Of a stretch of 58,427 nt of DNA, positions 1 through 8,533 are shown piece after piece. Under the pieces are notes generated by a model. That model was not told the origin of the DNA and searched no databases. It was given only the letters and a program-made list of their open reading frames with translations. The first letter of the stretch is position 1. Each line of letters begins with the position of its first letter. The stretch comes from an uncultured Oscillospiraceae bacterium (GTDB lineage Bacteria > Bacillota > Clostridia > Oscillospirales > Oscillospiraceae), in NCBI GenBank assembly GCA_934591705.1, contig CAKTPM010000009.1, positions 1-58,427 on the forward strand, read 5' to 3'. The translations under genes were made by a program, and so were the position numbers.

Positions 1-1508
1 TGGGTCAGCTCGGCCAGGGGGTTGGTCTGATCCATGAACTGGCTCAGGGGGCTGGAGCCGAAGAACTCCTTGATGGCAGCGGTGACCGGGCGGATGTTGA
101 TCAAGCTCTGGGGCGTCACCACATCCAGGTCCTGGATGGTCATGCGCTCCCGGATCACCCGCTCCATGCGGCTAAAGCCGATGCGGAACTGGTTCTGCAG
201 CAGCTCGCCCACGCAGCGCAGGCGGCGGTTGCCCAGGTGGTCGATGTCGTCCTTGGCCACCAGACCGGCAGCCAGGGCGTTCATATAGTTGATGGAGCCG
301 AAGATATCGTCCACGATGATGTGCTTGGGCACCAGCTCATCGGCCCGGAGGCGGCACTGGGCGATGAGCTCCTCGCCCTCGTACTGGCTCAGCAGCTCCT
401 GGAGGACATCGTAGCGCACCCGCTCCTTGATGCCGCACTTCTCCAGGGGGTCGAAGTCCACATAGTGGGCCATATCGCACATGCGGTTGGTAAACACCCG
501 GATGGCGTTGTTGTCGTCCAGGGCGATCTGCACCTCGCCGACACCCACGGTGTCCAGCATCCGGCACTCATCGCCGGTGAGGACATGGCCCTCCTCGAAG
601 AGCAGCTCGCCGGTGGCAGGGTCGGCCACCGGGGCGGCCAGCTTCTGGCCCCGGCAGCGGGCCCAGAGGGTGAGCTTCTTGTTGAACTTATAGCGGCCCA
701 CCACGGACAGGTCGTAGCGGCGGGGATCGAAGAACAGGTTGTGGACCAGGGTCTCGGCGGAGTCTACCGTGGGGGGCTCGCCGGGCCGGAGCTTGCGGTA
801 GATCTCCAGCATGGCCTCCTCGTAGGTCTTGCAGGTGTCCTTCTCCAGCGTCACCCGGATGCGGGGATCATCGCCGAAGGTACCCAGGATCTCGCGGTCG
901 GTCTTCAGGCCCAGAGCCCGGATGAGGCAGGTGATGGGCAGCTTGCGGTTCTTGTCGATGCGTACCCAGAACACCTCGGCGGCGTCGGTCTCATATTCCA
1001 GCCAGGCGCCGCGATAGGGGATGACGGTGGCCGTCAGCAGGGGCAGGTCGGTCTTGAGATCGATCTCCTTGCCGTAGTAGATGCCGGGGGAGCGGACGAT
1101 CTGGCTGACCACCACGCGCTCGGCGCCGTTGATGACAAAGGTGCCGCCGTGGGTCATCAGGGGGAAGTCGCCCATGAAGATCTCCTGCTCCTTGATCTCG
1201 CCGGTCTCCTTGTTGAGAAGCCGTACCCGGACCTTCATGGGAGCGGCATAGGTGGCGTCCCGGGCCTTGCACTCTTCGACATCGTACTTGGGCTTTTCGT
1301 CCATGGTGTAGTCGATGAAGCTCAGCTCCAGGTTTCCGGCATAGTCGGAAATGGAGGCCACATCGGCAAATACCTCCCGCAGACCGGTCTCCAGGAACCA
1401 CTTGTAGGATTTCTTTTGGATCTCCAGCAGGTTGGGCATTGCCATGATCTCTTCGTGACGGGCAAAGTTCTTTCGCAGGGTCTTACCGTAGAGTTTATCC
1501 TTCGGCAT
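1..1508 (-). CDS. rpoB: RNA polymerase beta subunit, N-terminal part (partial)
   Basis: Catalytic beta subunit of RNA polymerase. About 502 codons are present and the C-terminal part lies beyond base 1. The protein opens MPKDKLYGKTLRKNFARHE and contains the typical beta-lobe sequence GAERVVVSQIVRSPGIYY. It ends inside the rifampicin region, where GSSPLSQFMDQTNPLAELT is readable. I prefer the ATG at 1508 because the GGAG (about 11 bases upstream) would sit only 2 bases from the alternative ATG at 1517. The residue matching E. coli Gln510 is Pro here. The gene is not preceded by rplL: a divergent LysR gene lies directly upstream. The identity is certain; only the start is open. Confidence 0.97.
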   Translation of the reverse strand, partial: MPKDKLYGKTLRKNFARHEEIMAMPNLLEIQKKSYKWFLETGLREVFADVASISDYAGNLELSFIDYTMDEKPKYDVEECKARDATYAAPMKVRVRLLNKETGEIKEQEIFMGDFPLMTHGGTFVINGAERVVVSQIVRSPGIYYGKEIDLKTDLPLLTATVIPYRGAWLEYETDAAEVFWVRIDKNRKLPITCLIRALGLKTDREILGTFGDDPRIRVTLEKDTCKTYEEAMLEIYRKLRPGEPPTVDSAETLVHNLFFDPRRYDLSVVGRYKFNKKLTLWARCRGQKLAAPVADPATGELLFEEGHVLTGDECRMLDTVGVGEVQIALDDNNAIRVFTNRMCDMAHYVDFDPLEKCGIKERVRYDVLQELLSQYEGEELIAQCRLRADELVPKHIIVDDIFGSINYMNALAAGLVAKDDIDHLGNRRLRCVGELLQNQFRIGFSRMERVIRERMTIQDLDVVTPQSLINIRPVTAAIKEFFGSSPLSQFMDQTNPLAELT

Positions 1509-1716
1509 TTCTTGCATCACTCCTGTCTTTCGGTTTGGAACGGCTTTCACCGCCCGCTATGTCAACTTTCTATTGAAAACAAAGGATTTTCCCGCTTTTG
1601 ACACACCCGGGCTCGTTGTCACTTTCAGTCCGTTCCGGCTTGCCTTTTGCGGTTTTTTGGGGTATACTGACCAAAGTATAAGGGCGCATAGCCCCACTAT
1701 GGCATGATAACGATTT

Positions 1717-1745
1717 ATTCTATCATGTCTTTCTGCATATGTCAA
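1717..1745 (-). promoter_or_regulatory. rpoB promoter
   Basis: On the minus strand TTGACA and TAGAAT are separated by 17 bases. This would give rpoB a 5' leader of about 200 nt. The leader contains a short inverted repeat around 1660-1700 but no riboswitch I recognise. Confidence 0.65.
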
Positions 1746-1790
1746 CAGCTTCCCCGCAAATTTTGCCGGGGAAGCTGTTTTTATTTTTTC
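1744..1790 (+). terminator. Hairpin with plus-strand T-run in the rpoB/LysR intergenic region
   Basis: A GC-rich stem (ACAGCTTCCCCG with its complement) is followed by TTTTTATTTTTT on the plus strand. It touches the rpoB -35 box and probably insulates the LysR gene from transcription entering from the rpoB side. Confidence 0.6.
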
Positions 1791-1833
1791 GCGCAGAATA
1801 GCCGCAGGAACGCCGATCCCTGCAACTCAGTGC

Positions 1834-1862
1834 TTGCATCTTGGCTGCTTCCATTGTATAAT
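1834..1862 (+). promoter_or_regulatory. LysR-gene promoter
   Basis: TTGCAT and TATAAT are separated by exactly 17 bases, about 70 bases upstream of the LysR start codon. No clear LysR T-N11-A operator could be singled out. Confidence 0.65.
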
Positions 1863-1933
1863 CGCTACAGCGGTTTTCATAAAACGCCCTCTCGGACGCT
1901 TCTCTGTGAAATTTTTGAAAGGTGGTGTCGTCT

Positions 1934-2806
1934 ATGACCTCCGAAAAATACCGCACCCTGCTGGAAGCCGTGGATGCGGGCAGTCTCTCGGGCGCGGCGC
2001 AAAAGCTGGGGTACACTCCCTCGGCCATCGTGCACATTGTCAACAGTCTGGAGCGGCAATTCGGCTTCCCCGTTCTTCTGCGCACCAACAAGGGCGTTTC
2101 GCTGACGGCGGACGGCGAGCGCATTTTGCCCATCCTCCGGGAGATCATCCGCTGGGAGGATCAGCTCTACCAGGTCTCCGCCGAGGTGCAGGGCATGATC
2201 GTGGGCGACATCACCATCGGCAGCTACTTCTCCATCGCCGCCAACTGGCTGCCGGAGGTCATCCGCCGGTTCCACGACGACTATCCCAATGTCCACATCA
2301 ATGTGCTGGAGGGCGTCCACCAGACCCTGGATAAGCTCATAGAGGAGCGCCGGGCGGACTTCTGCATCTACTCCTATCCCCCGGCGGACGGCTGCCAGTG
2401 GATCCCCCTGAAGGACGACCCCATGGTGGCCGTGGTGCCCCGGGATCACCCCGCCGCCAGCCGAGAGCTGTTCCCCATCGACCTTTTCTCCAAGGAGCCC
2501 TTCATCATGCCCGCCGAGGGCAGCGACTACGATATCACCCGGGTCTTTGACCGCCACGGCATCACCCCTCAGGTCAGCTACTCCACCGGCGAGGACCACG
2601 CCGCCATCGCCATGATCGAGGCGGGGCTGGGCATTGGCCTTTTCAACTCCCTGACCACTATGCACCTGAACACCAGCACGGTGAACATCCCCCTGAATCC
2701 GCCGGAGTACGCCTCCATGGGTGTCACCTTCCCGGAGGCGGGGAAGCTCTCCCCCGCCGCCCGCCGGTTCATCGAATACCTGCGGGACTATATCCGCTCC
2801 CTGTAA
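1934..2806 (+). CDS. LysR-family transcriptional regulator
   Basis: A 290-residue transcription factor of typical LysR length. Residues 1-60 form the winged helix-turn-helix (GSLSGAAQKLGYTPSAIVHI followed by LER and LTADG). The region from about residue 85 is a periplasmic-binding-type co-inducer domain that resembles the CynR/CbbR group. The ATG at 1934 is chosen over the in-frame GTG codons at 1922 and 1925 because the ribosome site AAAGGTGG lies 6-7 bases before it. The gene is transcribed away from rpoB and closed by two terminators. Its effector and targets cannot be read from the context, since no metabolic gene is adjacent in the same direction. Confidence 0.9.
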   Translation: MTSEKYRTLLEAVDAGSLSGAAQKLGYTPSAIVHIVNSLERQFGFPVLLRTNKGVSLTADGERILPILREIIRWEDQLYQVSAEVQGMIVGDITIGSYFSIAANWLPEVIRRFHDDYPNVHINVLEGVHQTLDKLIEERRADFCIYSYPPADGCQWIPLKDDPMVAVVPRDHPAASRELFPIDLFSKEPFIMPAEGSDYDITRVFDRHGITPQVSYSTGEDHAAIAMIEAGLGIGLFNSLTTMHLNTSTVNIPLNPPEYASMGVTFPEAGKLSPAARRFIEYLRDYIRSL

Positions 2807-2820
2807 GCGCCTGACTATAA

Positions 2821-2851
2821 AAAATTCCGCCCCGTGTGGGGCGGAATTTTT
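2821..2851. terminator. Bidirectional terminator between LysR gene and fakA
   Basis: A perfect stem AAAATTCCGCCCC with its complement around a GTGT loop. The A- and T-runs make it functional on both strands between two convergent genes. Confidence 0.8.
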
Positions 2852-2853
2852 GC

Positions 2854-2875
2854 AGCGCTGGGGAGCGCTTTTTTT
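2854..2875 (+). terminator. Second terminator after the LysR gene
   Basis: AGCGCT, four bases of loop, AGCGCT, then seven T on the plus strand. It overlaps the fakA stop codon on the other strand. Confidence 0.6.
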
Positions 2876-4541
2876 ATTCCAGGGAAATCACATAGTAGTA
2901 GACGGGCTGCCCGCCGGGAACGGAGGCCACCTCGGCCTCGGGGCACCGCCGGGTGAAGAGATCCTCCACCGCGGCTGCATCCTCCCGGGTGACATCGCAG
3001 CCGGCATAGATATTCACGAAGGCGGCCTCCTTCTCGGCGGCCATATCGGCCACCCGGGCCAGCAGGGAGGGAAGCTCCCGGTCGGTGCCGAAGAGCTTGC
3101 CGTCCACCAGAGCCAGGTAGTCCCCCTCGCTGATGGCAAAGCCGTCAAAGTCGCTGTTGCGGGCGGCATAGGTCACCTGCACGGTGGTGACGGAGCCGGC
3201 GGCCTCGGTCATGGCGGCGGCGATGACCTGGGGGTCTTCCTCCTCCACCTCGGCACTCATCATGGCGGTGATGCCCTGGGGTACGGTGGCGGTGGGGATC
3301 ACGATGACCTCCTTCTCCGTGAGCCCCTGGCACTGCTGGGCGGCCATGATGATGTTCTTGTTGTTGGGCAGCACGAACACCACCTGGCTGGGGGTGCGGT
3401 TGACCTCCCGCAAAATGGCCTCGGTGGAGGGGTTCATGGTCTGGCCGCCGGAGACGATGGTGTCCACCCCCAGGGCCCGGAAGGTCTCGGCCATGCCCTC
3501 CCCGGCGCACACCGCCAGGAAGCCGTATTTCTTCTCGGCGGGGGCGATCTCCTCCTGAGAGGCGCTCTCGGAGACCGTCTCCTCGTCCAGATCGTCGGCG
3601 GCGATGGTGGCCTTGCCCTGGGCCACATCCGCGGCCTGGATGCGCATGTTCTCGATCTTGGCCACCTCCAGGACGCCGTACTTCTGGGCCTCCGTCAGGG
3701 CCATGCCGGGGATATCGGTATGTACATGGACCTTGAAGGCCTCGTCATCCTCGCCGATGACCAGGCAGTCGCCGATGGAGCTGAGATACTGCCGCAGGGG
3801 CTCTAAGGACTTCATCTCCGTGCGGCGCACGATGAATACCGTATCGAAGGTGAAGGTGATATCCTCCGGGGACAGGGCCTCGAAATCCGCCTTGGCGGCG
3901 GCGTGCTCCTGCACCTGGGGCATGGGCTCGCCCCGCAGGCAGCGGAGCATGCCGTCTAAGATGACCAGATAGCCCTTGCCGCCGGCATCCACCACGCCGG
4001 CCTTCTTCAGCACGGGGTTCATGTCGATGGTCTCGGCCAGGGTGGCCTCGCCGGCGGCGATGGCCTCCTGCAGCACGAACTCGGCGGAGGCGTCCTCCTC
4101 GGCGGCCTCCAGCGCGCGCCGCGCAGCCAGGCGGCTGACGGTCAAAACCGTGCCCTCGGCGGGCTTCATCACCGCGCCGTAGGCGGTGTTCACGCCCTCC
4201 TGCATGGCGGCGGCCAGGAGCTTGCCATCGCAGGTGTCGGCGCCCTTGAGGACCTTGGACATACCCCGGAACAGCAGCGAGAGGATGACGCCGGAGTTGC
4301 CCCGGGCGCCCCGCAGCAGGCCGGAGGCCGCTACCTTGGCGGTCTCGGACACGGTGGCGCACTCGTGCTTCTGCAGCTCCCCGGCGGCGGTTTGCATGGT
4401 CAGGGACATATTGGTGCCGGTATCGCCGTCAGGCACCGGGAACACATTCAGGTCGTTGATGGCCTGCTTTTCGCCGGTGATGCAGGCGGTGCCGAATAAA
4501 ATCATCTGGCGGAGCATGCCGCCGCTGATAGAGTCGATCAT
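2874..4541 (-). CDS. fakA: DAK2-domain fatty acid kinase-like protein (FakA/YloV family)
   Basis: A 555-residue protein of the YloV/FakA family, which phosphorylates FakB-bound fatty acids in Firmicutes. The N-terminal DhaL/DAK2 domain (about residues 1-200) shows NVFPVPDGDTGTNMSLTMQ, whose acidic residues bind Mg-ATP in this family, and GARGNSGVILS. The middle domain (about 220-320) and the C-terminal DegV-like DAK1-type domain (about 340-555) complete the usual architecture. It lies 15 bases downstream of a YloU-like gene, the classical yloU-yloV operon. No DegV/FakB partner is in the window. Family membership is clear; the fatty acid kinase function is inferred from characterised homologues. 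Confidence 0.88.
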   Translation of the reverse strand: MIDSISGGMLRQMILFGTACITGEKQAINDLNVFPVPDGDTGTNMSLTMQTAAGELQKHECATVSETAKVAASGLLRGARGNSGVILSLLFRGMSKVLKGADTCDGKLLAAAMQEGVNTAYGAVMKPAEGTVLTVSRLAARRALEAAEEDASAEFVLQEAIAAGEATLAETIDMNPVLKKAGVVDAGGKGYLVILDGMLRCLRGEPMPQVQEHAAAKADFEALSPEDITFTFDTVFIVRRTEMKSLEPLRQYLSSIGDCLVIGEDDEAFKVHVHTDIPGMALTEAQKYGVLEVAKIENMRIQAADVAQGKATIAADDLDEETVSESASQEEIAPAEKKYGFLAVCAGEGMAETFRALGVDTIVSGGQTMNPSTEAILREVNRTPSQVVFVLPNNKNIIMAAQQCQGLTEKEVIVIPTATVPQGITAMMSAEVEEEDPQVIAAAMTEAAGSVTTVQVTYAARNSDFDGFAISEGDYLALVDGKLFGTDRELPSLLARVADMAAEKEAAFVNIYAGCDVTREDAAAVEDLFTRRCPEAEVASVPGGQPVYYYVISLE

Positions 4542-4556
4542 GTCGTTGCGTCCTCC

Positions 4557-4910
4557 TTAACCCATATTCATGGAGTCCACGCAGACATTCACATCGCGCA
4601 CCTCCACACCGGTCTTCTGGGTGACTACATACTTGACCTCGCCCATGATGGCGCGGCAGACCGTGGCAATATTCACGCCGTTTTCCACGATGATATGCAG
4701 CTCCACGGAAACGGTGTTGTCGTCATTGTAGGTGACCTTCACGCCCTTGCTCATGGCCTGGGGCTGCAGCAGGTGCACCACGCCGTCGCTCAAGGAGCGC
4801 TGGGCCATGCCCCGCACGCCGAAGCAGTTGGTGGCGGCGGCGCCGGTGATGGTGGTCAGCACGGCATTGGAGATGGTGATCTCGCCGTGCTCTGCGGAAA
4901 TCTTTATCAT
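4557..4910 (-). CDS. Asp23/Gls24 family protein (YloU-like)
   Basis: A small protein of 117 residues with the Asp23/Gls24 fold signature: ITISNAVLTTITGAAATNC near the N terminus and VELHIIVENGVNI in the middle. Members are often membrane- or envelope-stress-linked, and in Bacillus the orthologue yloU precedes yloV. Here too the stop codon is only 15 bases from the downstream kinase start. The promoter is directly upstream. The exact biochemical role of the family is not established. Confidence 0.88.
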   Translation of the reverse strand: MIKISAEHGEITISNAVLTTITGAAATNCFGVRGMAQRSLSDGVVHLLQPQAMSKGVKVTYNDDNTVSVELHIIVENGVNIATVCRAIMGEVKYVVTQKTGVEVRDVNVCVDSMNMG

Positions 4911-4968
4911 AGCAAGCTTCCTTTCTCCGGGAACGGAAATACTGGTTTACACACTTGTTCAAGTTATG

Positions 4969-4997
4969 AGTATACATCAAATCTTCCTAAAGCACAA
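4969..4997 (-). promoter_or_regulatory. Promoter of the yloU-fakA operon
   Basis: TTGTGC and TATACT on the minus strand with a 17-base spacer, about 60 bases upstream of the YloU start codon. Confidence 0.6.
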
Positions 4998-5056
4998 GAG
5001 AAAATTGCCGCGCCGGCGGTTTTGACCGGTTTTCCGGCGCTCCTCCCGGGGCAGCC

Positions 5057-5092
5057 AAAAGGGCAGGGCCGCGGCGCGGTCCTGCCCTTTTT
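5057..5092 (-). terminator. Terminator after the DUF11 gene
   Basis: A stem AGGGCAGG with CCTGCCCT closed by a GC-rich loop and flanked by A- and T-runs, directly after the stop codon at 5094. It could also work on the plus strand. Confidence 0.75.
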
Positions 5093-5093
5093 G

Positions 5094-5948
5094 TCAGATG
5101 GTGCCCTCCACGCGCAGCGTGGAGCGGCCCGGCGTCACCGTGTAGGCGCCGGTGACGGGATCCCGGGTGTAGCTGGCGGCGGGTACGGTGATGCTGCCCG
5201 GCGCGGTGGAAAATGCCCCGGTCTGCTGGTTGTAGGTGTAGCCCTGGCCGGGGGTCCAGGCGGCGCCGTTGAAGCTCACCGCCAGATCCCCGAGGATGGG
5301 GTCAAAGACATCCGTGACCACGGCGCCGTCCCCGGCGGTGACGGGGGTATTGCCGCTGTTGGTGATAACGAAGGTGTAGCTCACCCGGTCATTGTCCCTG
5401 ACCTGGGTGGGGCAGATGCTCTTGGCGATGGCCAACGCCGGCGCTGCGGCGGCATTGACGGTGGCGGCAGCGGTGGCCGGACCGGCAAGGCCGCTGCCGG
5501 CGGCGGTGACGGTGTTGACCACCGTGCCCTCCTGCCCCGGGTCCGCCAGGTCGCTGACCTGTGCCTGATAGACCACCACCGCGTCGCCGCCGGCGGGAAC
5601 GCTCACCCCGGTGAAGCGCAGGGGCGGGCCCGCCGCGGCGGTGGGCGCCGGCTGGGGCGCGCCGTTGGTGAAAAGCCGTGCCGAGCCCTCCACATAGCGC
5701 AGCGGGTAGAGGGTAGTGCCGTTGAAGACATAGCCCCCCAGGTCGTCGGTAAGGGTCACGCCCGTCAGCGGCGCGGTGCCGCTGTTGCGCAGGGTCACCG
5801 TGTAGGTAACGGTGTCCCCCGGGCGATAGGTCTGCTGCAGGGCGGTTTTCGTGACGCTCAAGGCATCTAAGATCTCGCCATAGGCGATGTTGGAGTTCAC
5901 GGAGGTGCCGCCCACTGTCAGCGTGGCTTGGTTGGTAAATGTTGCCAT
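5094..5948 (-). CDS. DUF11-repeat protein without signal peptide
   Basis: A 284-residue protein with two Ig-like DUF11 repeats: residues about 30-120 contain RPGDTVTYTVTLRNSGTAPL and residues about 170-240 contain RVSYTFVITNSGNTPV. DUF11 is usually found in secreted surface proteins, yet this protein starts MATFTNQATLTVGG with no signal peptide, no membrane segment and no sorting signal. The ATG at 5948 is preferred over an upstream start because GGGAGG lies six bases before it. It is a single-gene unit closed by a terminator. Similar short DUF11 proteins opening with MATF-NQATL occur in Clostridia. Function unknown; a spore-surface or matrix role is speculation. Confidence 0.75.
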   Translation of the reverse strand: MATFTNQATLTVGGTSVNSNIAYGEILDALSVTKTALQQTYRPGDTVTYTVTLRNSGTAPLTGVTLTDDLGGYVFNGTTLYPLRYVEGSARLFTNGAPQPAPTAAAGPPLRFTGVSVPAGGDAVVVYQAQVSDLADPGQEGTVVNTVTAAGSGLAGPATAAATVNAAAAPALAIAKSICPTQVRDNDRVSYTFVITNSGNTPVTAGDGAVVTDVFDPILGDLAVSFNGAAWTPGQGYTYNQQTGAFSTAPGSITVPAASYTRDPVTGAYTVTPGRSTLRVEGTI

Positions 5949-6018
5949 GATAAACCTCCCGGTCTGATAATTCCGGTTTCCCGGCAATTCAGTCTATGCA
6001 CCGGCCGCTGCCGCCGTG

Positions 6019-6054
6019 AAAAAACCGGGGCGGCATGGAATCCATGCCGCCCCG
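6019..6054 (-). terminator. Terminator after the LTA-synthase-like gene
   Basis: A perfect GGGGCGGCATGG stem with its complement followed by six T on the minus strand. Confidence 0.8.
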
Positions 6055-6071
6055 AAGGCGTTAGGGATCTG

Positions 6072-8345
6072 TCAGCCCTCTTCCCCGCTCTGCGCGGGCT
6101 CCTGGGGCACATCCGCAGGCGTCTCAGCCGGCGGCTCAGCGGGCGCATCCTCCGCACCGCCCTCCTCGGGGACGGCGGCCGGTGGCGGGGCCTGGATGAC
6201 CTCGCGGCCGTCGGCGGCGGTATCGCCCAGGAGCACGCCGTAGAAGTCATACTGGATGAGCATCCGGGCGTAGGTATACTGCAGGTCCACCAGGCGGTTC
6301 ACCGCGTCTACATAGCCCTCCGCCGGCACGATGCCGGGGTTGGGGGTGAACTCGCCGGTGTAGGCATTGTAGCTGCCGGCGGCGGTGATCCAGTTCTTGG
6401 TGGCGCCGTCGGGCCCCGGAAGGATCACCAGGGGCATGCAGGTGGAGGCCCGGTTGGCGGCGTAGTTGGTGGCGAAGATATCGTGTCCCGAGAGGAGCCG
6501 GGAGTCATACTCCAGGCCGAAGAGGTTGCTGAGGGTGGGCACGATGTCGATGGCACTGCAGGGGGTGGACACCCGCACCGTATCCACGGCGCTGTTCCAC
6601 AGGATCAGGGCATTCTTGTAGCGGGAGGCGTCCCGCTCGGTATCCTCCATGCCCCGGAGCTCATTGTAGTAGTCCGCCGTCTCGGTGTTCATGGCATAGG
6701 GGTAGTGGTCGGCCATCATGCAGATGACGGTGTCGTCCAGCACCCCCTGCTCCGTCAGGGTGTCGATGAGGTAGGTCAGGGCGTCCTCCAGCTCCAGGTT
6801 GGCGGCCACATAGCCCTGCACCGTCTGGGAAGCGTTGGGATAGGCCTCCACGGCCCGCTGGCGGTGCTTGGCGGACATGCTGTTGCCCCAGCCCCAGTTG
6901 GCATGGCCGCTGACGGTCATGTAGTAGGTGTGGAAGGGCCTGCCGGTGGCCTTGGAATTCTCGATGGCGGCGGGGATGGTCTGCTGGAGCATCTCCAGGT
7001 CGGAATAGGGCCATGCGCCGGGATTGGACACGGTGACGCCCGTGCCCACGCCGTGGTAGTCATAGCCCAGGTTGGGGTGGGTGATGTCCCGGTTATAGTA
7101 ATTGTAGCTGTTGTTGTGATAGGCGTAGGTATCGTAGCCGATGCGGCGCAGCTGGTTGCCCAGGGCAAAGGGCATATCGTCCCGGGCGCTGACATAGAAG
7201 CTCAGATTGTTGTTGACCCAGGTGGGGATGATGCCGGTCATCACGGCGAACTCCCCGCCGGTGGTGGACTGGCCCCAGCCGGGCTGGTAGGCGTTCTCCA
7301 TCACAAAGCCGGTGTGGGTAAGCTTGTAGAGCGTGGGGGTCAGCTCCGGGTCGATGATGGCTGAGGAGAAGGACTCGGCGGTGATGAGGATGAGGTTTTT
7401 CCCCGCAAAGAGGCCGGTATACTCGTTTTTCTGGGAGGGTGTGCGGTTGGAGAAGTACTGGCACAGGGACTTGATGGCGCTGCTGCCGGTCCGGTTATAG
7501 AGGTCCATGAAGCCCAGATCCATGGCATTGTACTCATAGCTCTCCCGCTGGGGGTGATCCGTGGCCACCTCGTCGATCACGGACATATCCTCCAGCTCCG
7601 GCTGGGGCAGGCCGAAGAGGGCATACTCCCCCTCCAGGCGCACCGCACTCAGCAGGCCGAACCGGGGCACGGCGGCATCCGTGGTAAAGCCGGAGCGGTA
7701 GACCTGCTTGTCCGGGCCCAGGATCCCCCAGAGGGAGCCCGCCGCCTGGCACAGCACCAGCACCGCCAGGGAGAGCAGCACCTGCCTTTTGACGGGGCGG
7801 CTGCCCCCCAGGAGCTTTTTGCGCCAGAGGATCAGCAGCACCAAGGGGATCATATCCAGCAGGATGAAGGGCACTCGGGCGGCAATGATCTCCAGCATGG
7901 TGCCGGCAAAGTCCCCCACCACCTGGTTGGTCATGTGGGCGATGTAGCTCACGCCGAAGTAGATTTTGAAAAAGCTCTTAAGGCAGTATTCCGTACCCAC
8001 CAGCACCGTCCACAGCAGGGTCAGCACGGCGCTTACGGCGAAGCGCGGCCTCTCCCCGGGGAGCAGGCACAAAAGGAGCCGCAGCATCAGACCCCCGGCG
8101 GCGGCAAAGAGCACGATGGGCAGAAGCGGGCGCGAAAAGAATTCGCCCCCGCTGTTGAAGGCCCGCAGCAGCAGCTCATGGTACAGGAGCGCCGCCGGGA
8201 AAAACAGCCAGGCCAGCCAGGTATTCTCTTTCTTCTCCAGCCGGCGGGGTCCCTGCTTTTTGGGCTCCCCGGCCTCTGCGGGCATCGGGTCAGGCGCCGC
8301 CGGGATCGCGGCGCCGGGCTCCCGGATCTGTTCGTTCATGGTCAA
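6072..8345 (-). CDS. LTA synthase family sulfatase-like membrane enzyme
   Basis: A 757-residue polytopic enzyme of the lipoteichoic acid synthase / phosphoglycerol transferase family. A Pro/Ala-rich cytoplasmic N terminus (about residues 1-40) is followed by five predicted membrane helices (about 43-210). An extracellular sulfatase-fold domain begins at LILITAESFSS, whose Glu is a metal ligand in the family. The nucleophilic Thr should lie within GWGQSTTGGEFAVMTG, and MMADHYPY supplies the metal-binding Asp-His. The C-terminal tail after about residue 720 is rich in Pro, Ala and Glu. The family transfers glycerol-phosphate from phosphatidylglycerol. Whether the polymer here is classical LTA cannot be decided. 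Own promoter and terminator. Confidence 0.88.
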   Translation of the reverse strand: MTMNEQIREPGAAIPAAPDPMPAEAGEPKKQGPRRLEKKENTWLAWLFFPAALLYHELLLRAFNSGGEFFSRPLLPIVLFAAAGGLMLRLLLCLLPGERPRFAVSAVLTLLWTVLVGTEYCLKSFFKIYFGVSYIAHMTNQVVGDFAGTMLEIIAARVPFILLDMIPLVLLILWRKKLLGGSRPVKRQVLLSLAVLVLCQAAGSLWGILGPDKQVYRSGFTTDAAVPRFGLLSAVRLEGEYALFGLPQPELEDMSVIDEVATDHPQRESYEYNAMDLGFMDLYNRTGSSAIKSLCQYFSNRTPSQKNEYTGLFAGKNLILITAESFSSAIIDPELTPTLYKLTHTGFVMENAYQPGWGQSTTGGEFAVMTGIIPTWVNNNLSFYVSARDDMPFALGNQLRRIGYDTYAYHNNSYNYYNRDITHPNLGYDYHGVGTGVTVSNPGAWPYSDLEMLQQTIPAAIENSKATGRPFHTYYMTVSGHANWGWGNSMSAKHRQRAVEAYPNASQTVQGYVAANLELEDALTYLIDTLTEQGVLDDTVICMMADHYPYAMNTETADYYNELRGMEDTERDASRYKNALILWNSAVDTVRVSTPCSAIDIVPTLSNLFGLEYDSRLLSGHDIFATNYAANRASTCMPLVILPGPDGATKNWITAAGSYNAYTGEFTPNPGIVPAEGYVDAVNRLVDLQYTYARMLIQYDFYGVLLGDTAADGREVIQAPPPAAVPEEGGAEDAPAEPPAETPADVPQEPAQSGEEG

Positions 8346-8436
8346 TATCCTCTGTAAATGTAAAAAATATCTTAAGCGTTTGCCGCCCTGCCGCAGACAG
8401 TGCCGGAAAAGGGCCTATCGCGCCAGGATGTCCTAC

Positions 8437-8464
8437 AGTATAGCAAATTCGGCGACTATTTCAA
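8437..8464 (-). promoter_or_regulatory. Promoter of the LTA-synthase-like gene
   Basis: TTGAAA and TATACT on the minus strand with a 16-base spacer, roughly 90 bases upstream of the start codon. Confidence 0.6.
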
Positions 8465-8487
8465 CGGTTATTCTGTGAATTTTTCGT

Positions 8488-8522
8488 AAAAAAGAGCTCC
8501 GGGGATGACCCTCGGAGCTCTA
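8488..8522 (-). terminator. Terminator after the zinc-ribbon gene
   Basis: GAGCTCCG stem with its complement, followed by six T on the minus strand, ten bases after the stop codon. Confidence 0.8.
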
Positions 8523-8533
8523 TGAGAGATAGC

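Noticed and set aside
237..1601. Long plus-strand open frame opposite rpoB
   Set aside because: It is the antisense shadow of rpoB: rich in Gly, Val, His and Leu with no ribosome site or domain.
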